In this document: one piece after another, positions 1-7,817 of the stretch
Numbering within the stretch: position 1 is the first letter of the stretch
How the letters are laid out: each line of letters starts with the position of its first letter
Assembly: GCA_028282865.1 (NCBI GenBank)
Contig: JANQHA010000629.1
Span: forward strand, 1 to 17,670
Reading direction: 5' to 3'
Length of the DNA stretch: 17,670 bases
DNA from: Oligoflexales bacterium
GTDB lineage: Bacteria > Bdellovibrionota_B > Oligoflexia > Oligoflexales > CACXFL01
Translations under genes and position numbers: made by a program
The notes under the pieces: generated by a model
What the model was told of the DNA's origin: nothing
Databases searched by the model: none
Seen by the model: the letters and a program-made list of their open reading frames with translations, nothing else

Positions 1-107
1 TTCTTCCTTTGCGACAGTTGACCGTAGCCCACTGAAGCAAACATCATTGGAGCAACTAGCGCCAGCATAGCAAGACAGTGAACGAATTTTAGTTTGTTAA
101 AACTCAA
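1..107 (-). CDS. Secreted protein, N-terminal fragment (cut by window edge)
   Basis: A minus-strand frame opens with TTG at 107-105, directly next to the TAA of the upstream TPR gene (110-108), and stays open to base 1. A purine-rich AAGGAAGAGG inside the last codons of the TPR gene is well placed as its ribosome binding site, so the two genes look translationally coupled. The first 35 residues form a signal peptide: MSFNKLKF, then a hydrophobic stretch (CLAMLALVAPMMFASV), then a small-residue region GYGQ where cleavage is plausible. Only the export signal is visible, so the product cannot be named. Position at the end of the motor/barrel/TPR operon suggests another periplasmic or outer-membrane part of the same complex. 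This is inference. Confidence 0.6.
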   Translation of the reverse strand, partial: MSFNKLKFVHCLAMLALVAPMMFASVGYGQLSQRK

Positions 108-1646
108 TTACCTCTTCCTTCGCTTTTCGCCGCACCGGCTTCCAATGTTATAGACATAATAGCCCAGTTCATCTTCCCAATACTCTTGAACAAAAGGCCA
201 GTATTCGTAGCGCTGAGCGACACTAAGCTCCTCCATGCCACCAATGAATTGGACCTTTTTATTGTTGGGGTTGTTCACCTTAATTTTCTTTCGTAAGACA
301 TCGAGCTTACCTTCAAGCATTTCCGCTTGGATTAAGCCGGTCTGGTCGGAAAGCTCTTTTAAATAAGAATAATAGGACGCCCCTTTATTATAAAGCCTAC
401 GACCAGCGTCAATTTGAGCGGCACTCTTCTTAGACGACAAGAAACTCCCTAACTCACCTTCTAGCCCTGAAGACCTCCAGTAGCGCCTAAACTTAGACAA
501 GCGGCTTAACTCTCTGTCAGCGAACCGAATGGTATCTCCCGCTTCCTTATAGTTATCGGTTCTCGAAAGCTTATCTAAGATAGACCATGCATTTCGGTAG
601 CGATTCAAATCACCGACCCGGTAACTATACACAAGCCTAAAGAAACCTTTATAGTTACCATCGTATCGACTAAGCATAGACTTGACATCACTAAATACGC
701 CTTTATACCTAAACCGAAAACTTCTTAACGATTTTTTTACTTCGTCATACCGACATAGTCTTAAGAATGTAATCGCTTGTAAAATAAAACTTTCGGGATA
801 AAACCGATCCAGAAAAAACGGCGAGTGAATCGTATGAATATTGCCCAAAGTTGCATTATGATTCTGCATGATAAAAAATGCCCACGAGGCTTCCCACAAA
901 GCATCAAGCCAGCTATCGGAATCTCTTGGTATCTGACGGTAAAAACGAATCGCCTGGCGATATCGGCGGGTTTCATAATGTACACGCGCAATATTCATAA
1001 CAGCCGCTTCGCGAAGCTCTCTCCAACGACTAGATCTAGAGACACTACTAATCACCCTCTCAAAGTGATTAATAGCCCTACTATGCTTTCCTGACAAGTT
1101 TGCTACGACACCTAAGTGAAACTGAGCTCCGATCGAATACGAGCTACCAGATGGGACGCGGTTGAAGTATCGCTGCGCTTGCTCAAACTTTCGCTTCGAG
1201 AAGGCCTCGACACCCAAGTAGTAAAAATAAAAACCTCGGGCGACACCGGGGACATTTGATGGACTAATTTTGGTTTTAAAAAGCTGAACTATATGGGATT
1301 GGCCTAGATTGATCGTACTGTTAATCCTACCCAGCTCTTCGAGCGCTTTTCTAAAGTATGGGTTGCTGCGTTTGGGGCCTCGCCTAACCATCAAACTATA
1401 GAATTTAGATGCTGAATATAAAAGACCAACCGACTTTAAGCTCTCTGCAAGCCCCCACTCTGCATTCACTTTTTCAGATCGGCTCTTAGGGTAACTATAA
1501 CTTTGAAAGTATGCCGAAGCAGAGCGAATATAATCTCTTTTAGCAAAGGCCTGCTGAGCTGCAGCATAATTTGCAACAGCTGAGCGAGAACTGCAAGCTA
1601 GCCCCAGCAGCGCTCCAAACATGACCAATGACCTAGTAGAAAACAT
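108..1646 (-). CDS. Exported TPR-repeat protein of envelope motor operon
   Basis: A 512-residue, strongly basic protein. Residues 1-25 are an export signal ending in AVA before Asn26. Cys18 follows a G-L-A that is a poor lipobox, so a periplasmic rather than lipidated form is favoured. Residues about 27-310 carry degenerate tetratricopeptide-type helical pairs. Examples are FYYLGVEAFSKRKFEQAQRYF near 141-161, FHLGVVANLSGKHSRAINHF near 176-195, and IARVHYETRRYRQAIRFY near 219-236. The C-terminal 200 residues are unassigned and end RRKR. TPR proteins are scaffolds that bind partner proteins. The ATG at 1646 lies 9 nt after the barrel gene stop, and the ribosome site AAGG overlaps that stop, indicating one transcript. 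TPR proteins accompany TolQ/TolR/barrel sets in Glt-type gliding complexes of Myxococcus and relatives. A role as periplasmic scaffold is inferred. Confidence 0.75.
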   Translation of the reverse strand: MFSTRSLVMFGALLGLACSSRSAVANYAAAQQAFAKRDYIRSASAYFQSYSYPKSRSEKVNAEWGLAESLKSVGLLYSASKFYSLMVRRGPKRSNPYFRKALEELGRINSTINLGQSHIVQLFKTKISPSNVPGVARGFYFYYLGVEAFSKRKFEQAQRYFNRVPSGSSYSIGAQFHLGVVANLSGKHSRAINHFERVISSVSRSSRWRELREAAVMNIARVHYETRRYRQAIRFYRQIPRDSDSWLDALWEASWAFFIMQNHNATLGNIHTIHSPFFLDRFYPESFILQAITFLRLCRYDEVKKSLRSFRFRYKGVFSDVKSMLSRYDGNYKGFFRLVYSYRVGDLNRYRNAWSILDKLSRTDNYKEAGDTIRFADRELSRLSKFRRYWRSSGLEGELGSFLSSKKSAAQIDAGRRLYNKGASYYSYLKELSDQTGLIQAEMLEGKLDVLRKKIKVNNPNNKKVQFIGGMEELSVAQRYEYWPFVQEYWEDELGYYVYNIGSRCGEKRRKR

Positions 1647-1655
1647 AATCCAACC

Positions 1656-2480
1656 TTAAAAAAACTGAGAAGCGCCAATCTGTAAAGTAATATTGTTGTG
1701 CGTTGCGCTTTCACTATTCGCAGCAGCGGTAGAGTTACAAGCGGAATCAGCTGTATCATAAAAAACTGAATGCCCCTTAAGCTCCCATCTAAATGCCGTC
1801 TTTCGATTTCTGAAAATACGCTGGCCAATCCCATAAGCAAGAGTCGGATAAGATTTAACCGAGTCTGCAGGTACCGGTTCAGCGTTAGGGTTTCTCTCGA
1901 AATTTGGCTCCTGGCACATATCGGAGTACTGCCACTGGACCCCGGTCATGCCTGCTCCAAGGCTCAAAAAAGTATCAAAATAAACTAGGCGACCTTTAGG
2001 AAGCTGCACTTTGCCATACACCGGAGTATATAAAATTGACCCCTCAAAGAAATAAAGAGTCCTAAAAACTTCGGTTTTGATATCAAAATCATCTACCAGA
2101 ATACTTTTTTCTTGCTTATCTAGCGAAGTCCCAATAGCTGCTGCTGCCTCTAGAGCCAGCGATTCGGTAAAATGGTAGCTAAGCAACCCCGAAGCCATCA
2201 AGGTGTGTACATAAGTATCGTTGGTCACCATTAAAAGACCTCCGCCAGCTTCTACACGCTGACGCTTCTGGAAAAACCGTGGACGAATCACCCGAATCTC
2301 GTAATTAGAAAAGCGATCATCTGCTCCGTAAGAAGAACTGATACCTAAAGGCAAAAAAGATAGATCTAATAAGCAGAGACAAATAAGTACAAGAGTCAAG
2401 CAAACAAGCCGAATCGAGCTAATTACTCTATATATTAATTTACTTTTAGTAACCAAACGTCTACTCGCTATTCTTGTCAA
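1656..2480 (-). CDS. Outer-membrane beta-barrel protein, myxo/bdello type
   Basis: About 274 residues. A hydrophobic export signal spans about 25-47, with cleavage plausible after SSSYGA (residue 53). The mature part has alternating hydrophobic strands, for example VEAGGGLLMV, GLLSYHFTESLALEA and FLSLGAGMTGVQWQY. It ends in Phe-Phe, the terminal aromatic expected of a protein inserted by the Bam machinery. The RFFQKRQRVEAGGG...LLSYHFTESLALE pattern resembles the short barrel family found in Myxococcota and Bdellovibrionota, often beside TolQ/TolR genes (the family of GltA/GltB-like proteins). That assignment is from memory of the family. The start is uncertain. TTG at 2480 overlaps the preceding TolR-like gene by 20 nt and has no good ribosome site. 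It gives an unusually long basic n-region, so a later start such as TTG at 2456 is possible. Confidence 0.72.
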   Translation of the reverse strand: MTRIASRRLVTKSKLIYRVISSIRLVCLTLVLICLCLLDLSFLPLGISSSYGADDRFSNYEIRVIRPRFFQKRQRVEAGGGLLMVTNDTYVHTLMASGLLSYHFTESLALEAAAAIGTSLDKQEKSILVDDFDIKTEVFRTLYFFEGSILYTPVYGKVQLPKGRLVYFDTFLSLGAGMTGVQWQYSDMCQEPNFERNPNAEPVPADSVKSYPTLAYGIGQRIFRNRKTAFRWELKGHSVFYDTADSACNSTAAANSESATHNNITLQIGASQFF

Positions 2481-2952
2481 CCATTAGCTTGAAGGTAACA
2501 AACTCTGCTTGTTGCGCTGAAAGCATCACTCTTTTCACTAATTTGAATACGTGAGATTTATCCATCTCCATAACTAAAGAGCCTAATTTAGGTTTTTGAC
2601 CCTGCGCCTCAGCCAAACGATCATTAGTCTCTTTAAGTTTAATCAATTCGTCGTACAAACTTTTAATCGCACCTTGAGACCTCTGAGACTCTGGGACATC
2701 ACCACCCACAATACTTGCAATCTGATTTGCATTGACAAAGATGTCAGTTTTGGTGACCGCGATCGTTGGTATCTCATCTAGGCCAACTAAAGTCATGGAA
2801 CCAGGTAGTTCGATACCTTGCTTAGGATCAACAATAACCGGATCAGAAGAGTAGCTCATAAGAAGAAACGTGATGAGGATACTAAACACATCCATCATCG
2901 GCATGATGTTTAACGAAATACTCTCGTCACTTGAAGAACCAGCTGATGCCAA
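2461..2952 (-). CDS. TolR/ExbD-like proton-channel stator (second copy)
   Basis: A 163-residue inner-membrane protein with a short cytoplasmic N-terminus and one membrane helix at about 17-34. The helix carries the family hallmark LNIMPMMDVFSILITFLL. Asp21 sits where ExbD and TolR keep the proton-binding aspartate. The periplasmic region (35-163) includes a predicted helical, charged part (IKSLYDELIKLKETNDRLAE) and a KSHVFKLVKRVMLSAQQAEF segment typical of the ExbD/TolR fold. The start is TTG at 2952, supported by AGGAG six nt upstream. Only 16 nt separate it from the first TolR-like gene. It differs clearly from that gene outside the helix, so the two probably form distinct stator subunits, as AglQ and AglS do with AglR in Myxococcus. 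The specific AglQ/AglS correspondence cannot be settled from sequence alone. Confidence 0.85.
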   Translation of the reverse strand: MASAGSSSDESISLNIMPMMDVFSILITFLLMSYSSDPVIVDPKQGIELPGSMTLVGLDEIPTIAVTKTDIFVNANQIASIVGGDVPESQRSQGAIKSLYDELIKLKETNDRLAEAQGQKPKLGSLVMEMDKSHVFKLVKRVMLSAQQAEFVTFKLMVDKNSE

Positions 2953-2968
2953 TGCAAACTCCTATGAG

Positions 2969-3511
2969 TTATAAAATCACACTACCCATGACAACCTTAG
3001 GGAATACAAACGGTTTATTAGCTAACTCTTTTTCGTCAGCTTGATCCGAAATAAACAGGGGGTCGTTTTCTCGACGTACTTTTATTGCATCTAATACTTT
3101 TACCACCTGCTCATAAGTCACATCATCGTCTGAATACAAGGTCACGAGATCTGTCTCTTTGTTGTCTACGCGGATTCTAACTAGAGCTTCGTGCAGTTGG
3201 TTAATGCCGTTATCGTCAGCAGCGAAAGTCTGCTTATTAGGCTGAATAGGTGCCATCGAATAGCTTGTAGTTAATTCGATCTTATCTTTTTGAGCATCGA
3301 CCTTAACCTCTAAAGTGCGCTTAGGCTTAGACTGATCTTCAGAGTTAGTGAAAAATGGCACCTGAACCTTAATAACTCCCAACGTGATAAACGCAGCAGA
3401 CATAAGTAGGAAAGTATTCAATACAGAAAACACATCAATAAACGGCATGATATTCAATTCCGCATCTTGGTACTCCTGCGTTGGCCTACTTTTTCTTTTC
3501 TTTCTCGACAT
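2969..3511 (-). CDS. TolR/ExbD-like proton-channel stator (first copy)
   Basis: A 180-residue protein with a very basic cytoplasmic start (MSRKKRKSRP), then ELNIMPFIDVFSVLNTFLLM as the single membrane helix (about 19-45), with Asp26 in the conserved proton-binding position. The periplasmic domain (46-180) follows the ExbD/TolR layout, with LYSDDDVTYEQVVKVLDAIK near 125-144 as the typical helix-strand element. ExbD/TolR proteins pair with a TolQ/ExbB channel to turn proton flow into movement of a periplasmic partner. The gene lies 29 nt after the TolQ-like gene and 16 nt before the second TolR-like gene. The ribosome site is weak (TAGG repeats), consistent with coupling to the upstream gene. 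It could belong to any TolQR, ExbBD or Agl subtype. The operon content favours Agl-like. Confidence 0.87.
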   Translation of the reverse strand: MSRKKRKSRPTQEYQDAELNIMPFIDVFSVLNTFLLMSAAFITLGVIKVQVPFFTNSEDQSKPKRTLEVKVDAQKDKIELTTSYSMAPIQPNKQTFAADDNGINQLHEALVRIRVDNKETDLVTLYSDDDVTYEQVVKVLDAIKVRRENDPLFISDQADEKELANKPFVFPKVVMGSVIL

Positions 3512-3540
3512 AACCTATACCTAACCGGCCACTAACTAGC

Positions 3541-4194
3541 TTACTTAGAGCCTTTTAGTTTCATTTTTCTCGTATAGAGCAAATCTGTAAGCCTAGATGC
3601 ATTCTTGCCAATATCGTCAATGATAGCCTTCTGCTTCATAGACAAAATCCCGTACGCCATCAGGCAAATCAGTGCAGTACCGAGACCAAAGAAGGTCGCG
3701 GTAAGTGCTTGGGAGATACCTTGACCCAGTACTTCTTGCTTTTGAGAGCCAGTCAACTCGGAAACAGCTCCGAAAGACTTGATTAACCCGTGAATCGTAC
3801 CTAATAAGCCCAACAAAGTAGCGACGTTTGCAGTGGTTGCTAAAAACGGCACCCCATACGCCACCTTGGGAACCGCACTCAAAGTCGCGTGTTCTATAGC
3901 GTTATCAACTTCCTCCGCAGAGTCGTTAGCTCGCTTTAGACCTTCAGCCAAGACATAAGGTAGCAACTTAGGGCGAGCTTTCTTGCAGAGCCGGATTGCA
4001 TTCTCGATTGAGTTATTCATGACCATCTTCTGAACTGCCGCCATAAATCCACCTGAATTCGCTAGGTCGTACTGCAGCCAGAGACGATAGGTCCGCTCAA
4101 CGATGATAACAATTGAGATGATAAGGGTCAGCGCAATCGCCGACATTTCAAACTCGCCGCCTTGATGAAACTTCAGCTTAATAAACTCAAACAT
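3541..4194 (-). CDS. TolQ/ExbB/MotA-family proton-channel protein
   Basis: A 217-residue inner-membrane protein with the three-helix family topology: helix 1 at about 15-33, helix 2 at about 114-138 (LATTANVATLLGLLGTIHGL) and helix 3 at about 163-186 (ALTATFFGLGTALICLMAYG). The G-L-L-G-T segment and the small/Thr-rich helix 3 are the signature of TolQ, ExbB and AglR, which form the pentameric channel around TolR-type stators. The N-terminal GGEFEMS before helix 1 matches other members, so ATG 4194 is kept, although GAGGAG lies immediately against it. It is the first gene of the minus-strand operon and is followed by two TolR-like genes. One channel with two different stators is the AglR-AglQ-AglS arrangement of the Myxococcus gliding motor. 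Assignment to that subtype is inference. Confidence 0.88.
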   Translation of the reverse strand: MFEFIKLKFHQGGEFEMSAIALTLIISIVIIVERTYRLWLQYDLANSGGFMAAVQKMVMNNSIENAIRLCKKARPKLLPYVLAEGLKRANDSAEEVDNAIEHATLSAVPKVAYGVPFLATTANVATLLGLLGTIHGLIKSFGAVSELTGSQKQEVLGQGISQALTATFFGLGTALICLMAYGILSMKQKAIIDDIGKNASRLTDLLYTRKMKLKGSK

Positions 4195-4516
4195 CTCCTC
4201 GAATCCCCTATTCTTAAATGATGCTACATGCCATTCATGGTTGAGTTAACTTGCTAAGGACTAAAGCCCCTGCCACAATGAATTCACACAAAAACTAATG
4301 TAATTTATTAATGTTACTATAAAATTTTACGCTTCATTGACACCTCGAGTCAACTAAACGGGAATATTTTGGCAGGTATAGCTTTATGTTAAGCCATCAG
4401 TTACAATTTAAGATTAGTTGTGGATTTCTTGTTTTTATTTTTAAGAATTAACAAGTTTACAAAAAAATAGAACAAGTTAACTAATTTTTTGGTAAAAACA
4501 AAAAAGAGTCAAATTT
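4195..4516. promoter_or_regulatory. Divergent intergenic region, AT-rich, with repeated CAAGTT[TA]AC motif
   Basis: This 322-bp gene-free stretch must hold the promoters for the motor operon (leftward) and for the GHKL-protein gene (rightward). CAAGTTAAC occurs at 4473-4481, a one-mismatch copy CAAGTTTAC at 4452-4460 (same orientation, 21 bp away, two helical turns), and a perfect inverted copy at 4245-4253. A 5-bp inverted repeat TTGAC/GTCAA is at 4337-4353. No promoter with both good hexamers and correct spacing could be picked. The motifs are candidate operators only. Confidence 0.4.
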
Positions 4517-5479
4517 ATGACTACTAACCCTAAGTTACTCTTTCTAAATTCAAGCAAACAGAAACCATTACCAAACCCTTACGCATTAGCAGCAGCCGGG
4601 AATGGTTATGAATTTTCAATAGTGACCAACTCTGAGGATGCACAAAACTTCATCAAGAAAACCCCAGAGCTCCACACTTTCGTGGGTAATGAGCCCAACT
4701 CTGGACTGTACTCTTTACTAAGGTCACAAAATCCAAAGACAAATAACATATTAATGACTGAGTCTCCCATGGATATTTACAGCCGGGACCTTTTAAACAA
4801 GGAAGAGCAGCTGCTAGACCATGTGATAGCAAACCGGGATGGGGATTGGCCTATTCACGACCTGCGGATATGCTGCCAGAAGCTAATAAGCTCTGACATA
4901 TTCGGGATAAAAAAGTATCTTCGTGAAGGAACTCCAGTCCACACAGTGACTGTCGTCGACTCCGCCAAGAGGGATGAATATAACAACCGGGTTACCGACT
5001 TCGCTTCTTCCTGTCGGCTCAGCTCTTACCTATCAAAAATGATTTGGGGCATCAGCGAAGAGATGCTGATGAATGCGATTTACGACGCTCCCGCCGCAGC
5101 TGGTATTGAGCGGTTTCAGGGGCTTCCAAGAACCACCAGGGTAACCTTGGAGCCCAACGAATGCGCCACCCTTAGCTTTGGCTGCGATGGTGAGATGTTT
5201 GCGATGTCATCATCAGACCCCTTCGGGGTCTTGAAGAAAGAGCGCTTACTCACCTACCTAAAAAAGGTTCTAAAGCGTGACCAGAGCGACGATATCATTG
5301 ATACTAAAGCAGGGGGAGCCGGTTTGGGGCTTTTTAAAATACTGTATAGTTGCCACGATATCACCTGCAATGTATCCGAAGGCAGACAAACAGAAATCAT
5401 AGCCCTCATTGAAGTAGATCAACAGATTCGCGATTTCGCAAAAATGCCCAGGTCAATCCACTTTTACAATCCAGCTTAG
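4517..5479 (+). CDS. Degenerate receiver-like domain plus GHKL (histidine-kinase-type) ATPase domain protein
   Basis: A 320-residue soluble protein. Residues 5-110 alternate strands and helices like a response-regulator receiver (PKLLFLN, YEFSIVTN, NNILMTES, DHVIANRD) but lack a recognisable phospho-acceptor pocket. Residues about 170-300 read as a small GHKL ATPase domain. The N-box is EEMLMNAIYDA (Glu182, Asn186), the G1 box is SSSDPFG (Asp234, Gly237), and the G2 box is GGAGLGL (266-272). There is no H-box histidine, so it cannot be an ordinary autophosphorylating kinase. It resembles SpoIIAB-like or partner-switch ATPases fused to a pseudo-receiver, a type remembered from delta-type bacteria. 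It diverges from the motor operon across 322 bp, and a poor AAGAG lies before the ATG. Output and partner are unknown. Confidence 0.65.
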   Translation: MTTNPKLLFLNSSKQKPLPNPYALAAAGNGYEFSIVTNSEDAQNFIKKTPELHTFVGNEPNSGLYSLLRSQNPKTNNILMTESPMDIYSRDLLNKEEQLLDHVIANRDGDWPIHDLRICCQKLISSDIFGIKKYLREGTPVHTVTVVDSAKRDEYNNRVTDFASSCRLSSYLSKMIWGISEEMLMNAIYDAPAAAGIERFQGLPRTTRVTLEPNECATLSFGCDGEMFAMSSSDPFGVLKKERLLTYLKKVLKRDQSDDIIDTKAGGAGLGLFKILYSCHDITCNVSEGRQTEIIALIEVDQQIRDFAKMPRSIHFYNPA

Positions 5480-5540
5480 TTTTTAATTGAATCTTTATTC
5501 CAACAGGAATACTCTCTATCAGTTCGTTCTAATATGAAAC

Positions 5541-5545
5541 AGGAG
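5541..5545 (+). promoter_or_regulatory. Ribosome binding site that fixes the isocitrate dehydrogenase start
   Basis: AGGAG lies six nucleotides before ATG 5552. It falls inside the frame opened by the upstream in-frame ATG 5534, so it argues for 5552 as the true start. Confidence 0.8.
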
Positions 5546-5551
5546 TACCGT

Positions 5552-6775
5552 ATGGCAAAGATCAAAGTAAAAAATCCGATTGTTGAATTGGACGGCGATG
5601 AAATGACTAAAATTATATGGCAAAAGATAAAAGACACCCTAATAAACCCATATCTCGAAGTAGATCTGAAGTACTTTGACCTTAGCGTCGAGAATAGAGA
5701 CAAGACCGACGACCAGGTCACTTTAGATGCTGCTAAGGCTATTCAAGAGTTTGATGTCGGGGTCAAATGCGCAACCATCACCCCAGACGAAGACCGGGTC
5801 AAAGAGTTCAACCTAAAAAAGATGTGGCGGAGTCCAAATGGCACTATCAGAAACTACTTAGGTGGCACTGTTTTTCGCAAACCCATCATCTGTAAAAATG
5901 TACCAAGAATCGTTAGCAATTGGAAAAAACCAATTGTTGTAGGGCGCCACGCTCACGCTGACCAGTACAAAGCAACCGATATAAACATACCTGGCGCCGG
6001 GAAGCTTACGATGACGTTCACCCCTGAGGGAGGCGGGCAAAGTGAAACCTGGGATATCCATAATTTTGACAATGCCGGTATAGCTATGGGTATGTACAAC
6101 ACCAACAAATCCATCGAAGGGTTTGCAAGAGCCGTATTCAGCTATGGGCTAAAAGAAAAATACCCCGTGTATCTGTCCACAAAAAACACAATTCTAAAAA
6201 CATATGACCGTAGATTTATGGACATCTTTCAGGACATCTTTAACTCCGAGTTCAAAAGTAAGTTTGAAAGCGAAGGCTTGACCTATGAGCATAGGCTGAT
6301 AGACGACATGGTAGCCCAAGTGCTTAAGTGGGAAGGCGGAATCGTTTGGGCATGTAAGAATTACGACGGCGACGTCCAATCAGATACGGTAGCTCAGGGT
6401 TTTGGCAGTCTAGGTCTTATGACTTCGGTACTGATGACTCCAAACGGCAGAACCATTGAAACCGAGGCCGCACATGGAACCGTTACCAGACATTACCGTG
6501 AGCACCAAAAAGGTAATAAAACATCGACTAACCCTATCGCTAGTATTTTTGCGTGGACTCAGGGGATCGCACACCGGGGAAAACTTGACGATACCCCCGA
6601 AGTAACCCAATTTGCTGAGACGCTTGAAAAGGTATGTATCGATACCATTGAGTCTGGCTCTATGACTAAGGATCTTGCCGTATGTATTCATGGTAACCCG
6701 CCACCAGCTGGTAGTTTCATGGATACAGACACCTTTATGAGCACTTTGGCATCAAATTTAGAAAAGGCAATGTAG
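5552..6775 (+). CDS. icd: NADP-dependent isocitrate dehydrogenase, eukaryotic-type family
   Basis: Converts isocitrate and NADP+ to 2-oxoglutarate, CO2 and NADPH in the TCA cycle, as a cytoplasmic homodimer. The 407-residue protein aligns end to end with human IDH1 from memory: [17 protein letters not shown] at the start, [16 protein letters not shown] at 94-109, [13 protein letters not shown] with Arg132 in the same numbering as IDH1, [21 protein letters not shown] with the metal-binding aspartates, [20 protein letters not shown], and [17 protein letters not shown] for NADP binding. It is not of the E. coli Icd type. ATG 5552 is chosen over ATG 5534 because AGGAG sits six nt before it and the family begins MAKIKV. 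It starts 72 nt after the GHKL-protein gene on the same strand, and its own promoter could lie in that gap. Confidence 0.96.
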   Translation: MAKIKVKNPIVELDGDEMTKIIWQKIKDTLINPYLEVDLKYFDLSVENRDKTDDQVTLDAAKAIQEFDVGVKCATITPDEDRVKEFNLKKMWRSPNGTIRNYLGGTVFRKPIICKNVPRIVSNWKKPIVVGRHAHADQYKATDINIPGAGKLTMTFTPEGGGQSETWDIHNFDNAGIAMGMYNTNKSIEGFARAVFSYGLKEKYPVYLSTKNTILKTYDRRFMDIFQDIFNSEFKSKFESEGLTYEHRLIDDMVAQVLKWEGGIVWACKNYDGDVQSDTVAQGFGSLGLMTSVLMTPNGRTIETEAAHGTVTRHYREHQKGNKTSTNPIASIFAWTQGIAHRGKLDDTPEVTQFAETLEKVCIDTIESGSMTKDLAVCIHGNPPPAGSFMDTDTFMSTLASNLEKAM

Positions 6776-6823
6776 TTAGTATTATTCGCGGTTGGAAATG
6801 ACGTGCAAAGATCTCACCGCCAA

Positions 6824-7813
6824 TTAAATCGGTTTGCCAGCTCTTTTAGCTGACAACCGCCGGTAAGCCTCCGTTAGCTTTTTAAACCTTTCTTCACTAC
6901 CACCCTCGCGGTCAGGGTGGTACTTCTTTGCCATCTCGCGGTAGCGCTTTTTTAGCCCTTCATCATCGGGCTTTTCATCAAACCCCATATAACGCATAGC
7001 CAATATATCCGCGTATGCAGTGCCAAGCTCGCGGCTGAAGGGCTTTCTTTGTGCTCCGTTGGTACCCTGCTGCTGACGACTTGTTCGTTGTTTACGAGAA
7101 CGATCGCTATCACTCTGCCGAATCAGCGTCTCTTGGTAACGCCAAAGCCTTTCGCTAGCGCTCCATAACTGGTCGTAGCAGAGTTGCAGTCTGTCTACAA
7201 TCGACAAATACTCATTGCGAACATTGATTAAAAACGCACGTAATGATCGACTTTCAAAATCACTCGGAAGCTCTTCCGGTAAGTTCTCTAGTTTTAAGCC
7301 ATCAAACGGGTGCTCAAAGGCGGTCAAACGGCTTAACTCTTCTCGTTTAGCAAGCAAAATATGCCATAAACTACCTCGCGTTCCATCAAATGGCAAAAGG
7401 CTCGTTTGGCAGTTGCCCCACGCCAGCTTAATATCCGCTTGAACCTTTTTCACCTGTTCTAATTTATAGTCTCCAAAAACTGGAGCTACCAGCATAGGTG
7501 ATCGGAATGGACCGAAGTCCTTTCTCTGAATAGTTCGAAACCATGATGCAGGTCTTTCAGGCTGAAGAATACCTAACCGAAATCTAAGAGTATTCTCTAG
7601 CTCTTTGACTTCGCGCCCCATATGAGTCAGCCGATCTGAATCTCGGCCTCCAGAACACAGCTTTCTTTGAAGCTGCGCGACAAAGTTTTGCTTTTTTTCT
7701 AGCTGATCTATAACAAACTTAAGCGAATCTTTTACTAAGCCATCAAAGTGAATTGCACCAACAAACCAGTCGGTCTCAATACAGTTTTTCAAATCTAAAT
7801 GCTTTTTATCCAA
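6824..7813 (-). CDS. Protein with C-terminal J domain
   Basis: A 329-residue soluble protein. Residues about 270-322 form a J domain: AYADILAMRYMGFDEKPDD, then LKKRYREMAKKYHPDREGG with the HPD triad at 299-301, then FKKLTEAYRRL. J domains stimulate Hsp70 ATPase and hand over clients. The first 230 residues are unassigned, with charged, probably coiled-coil helices near 30-80 and 210-235, followed by a Ser/Arg/Gln-rich linker. There is no G/F region, zinc domain or membrane segment, so it is a J-only (class C) adaptor, not DnaJ. The start is TTG 7813, four nt after the HAMP gene stop, with AAGG inside that gene end as ribosome site. Tight linkage suggests the pair acts together at the membrane (inference). 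Confidence 0.82.
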   Translation of the reverse strand: MDKKHLDLKNCIETDWFVGAIHFDGLVKDSLKFVIDQLEKKQNFVAQLQRKLCSGGRDSDRLTHMGREVKELENTLRFRLGILQPERPASWFRTIQRKDFGPFRSPMLVAPVFGDYKLEQVKKVQADIKLAWGNCQTSLLPFDGTRGSLWHILLAKREELSRLTAFEHPFDGLKLENLPEELPSDFESRSLRAFLINVRNEYLSIVDRLQLCYDQLWSASERLWRYQETLIRQSDSDRSRKQRTSRQQQGTNGAQRKPFSRELGTAYADILAMRYMGFDEKPDDEGLKKRYREMAKKYHPDREGGSEERFKKLTEAYRRLSAKRAGKPI

Positions 7814-7817
7814 ACTG

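Noticed and set aside
761..1094. Open frames on both strands inside the TPR gene (761-991 minus, 825-1094 plus)
   Set aside because: They lie wholly within a coding gene with a signal peptide and repeat structure, have no ribosome sites of note and show no domain.
4337..4368. TTGACA at 4337-4342 as a -35 for the GHKL-protein gene
   Set aside because: No acceptable -10 hexamer at 16-18 nt; nearest candidate GAATAT has 19-nt spacing and poor match.
6410..6691. Minus-strand frame of 93 codons within the isocitrate dehydrogenase gene
   Set aside because: Antisense shadow of a highly conserved enzyme gene.
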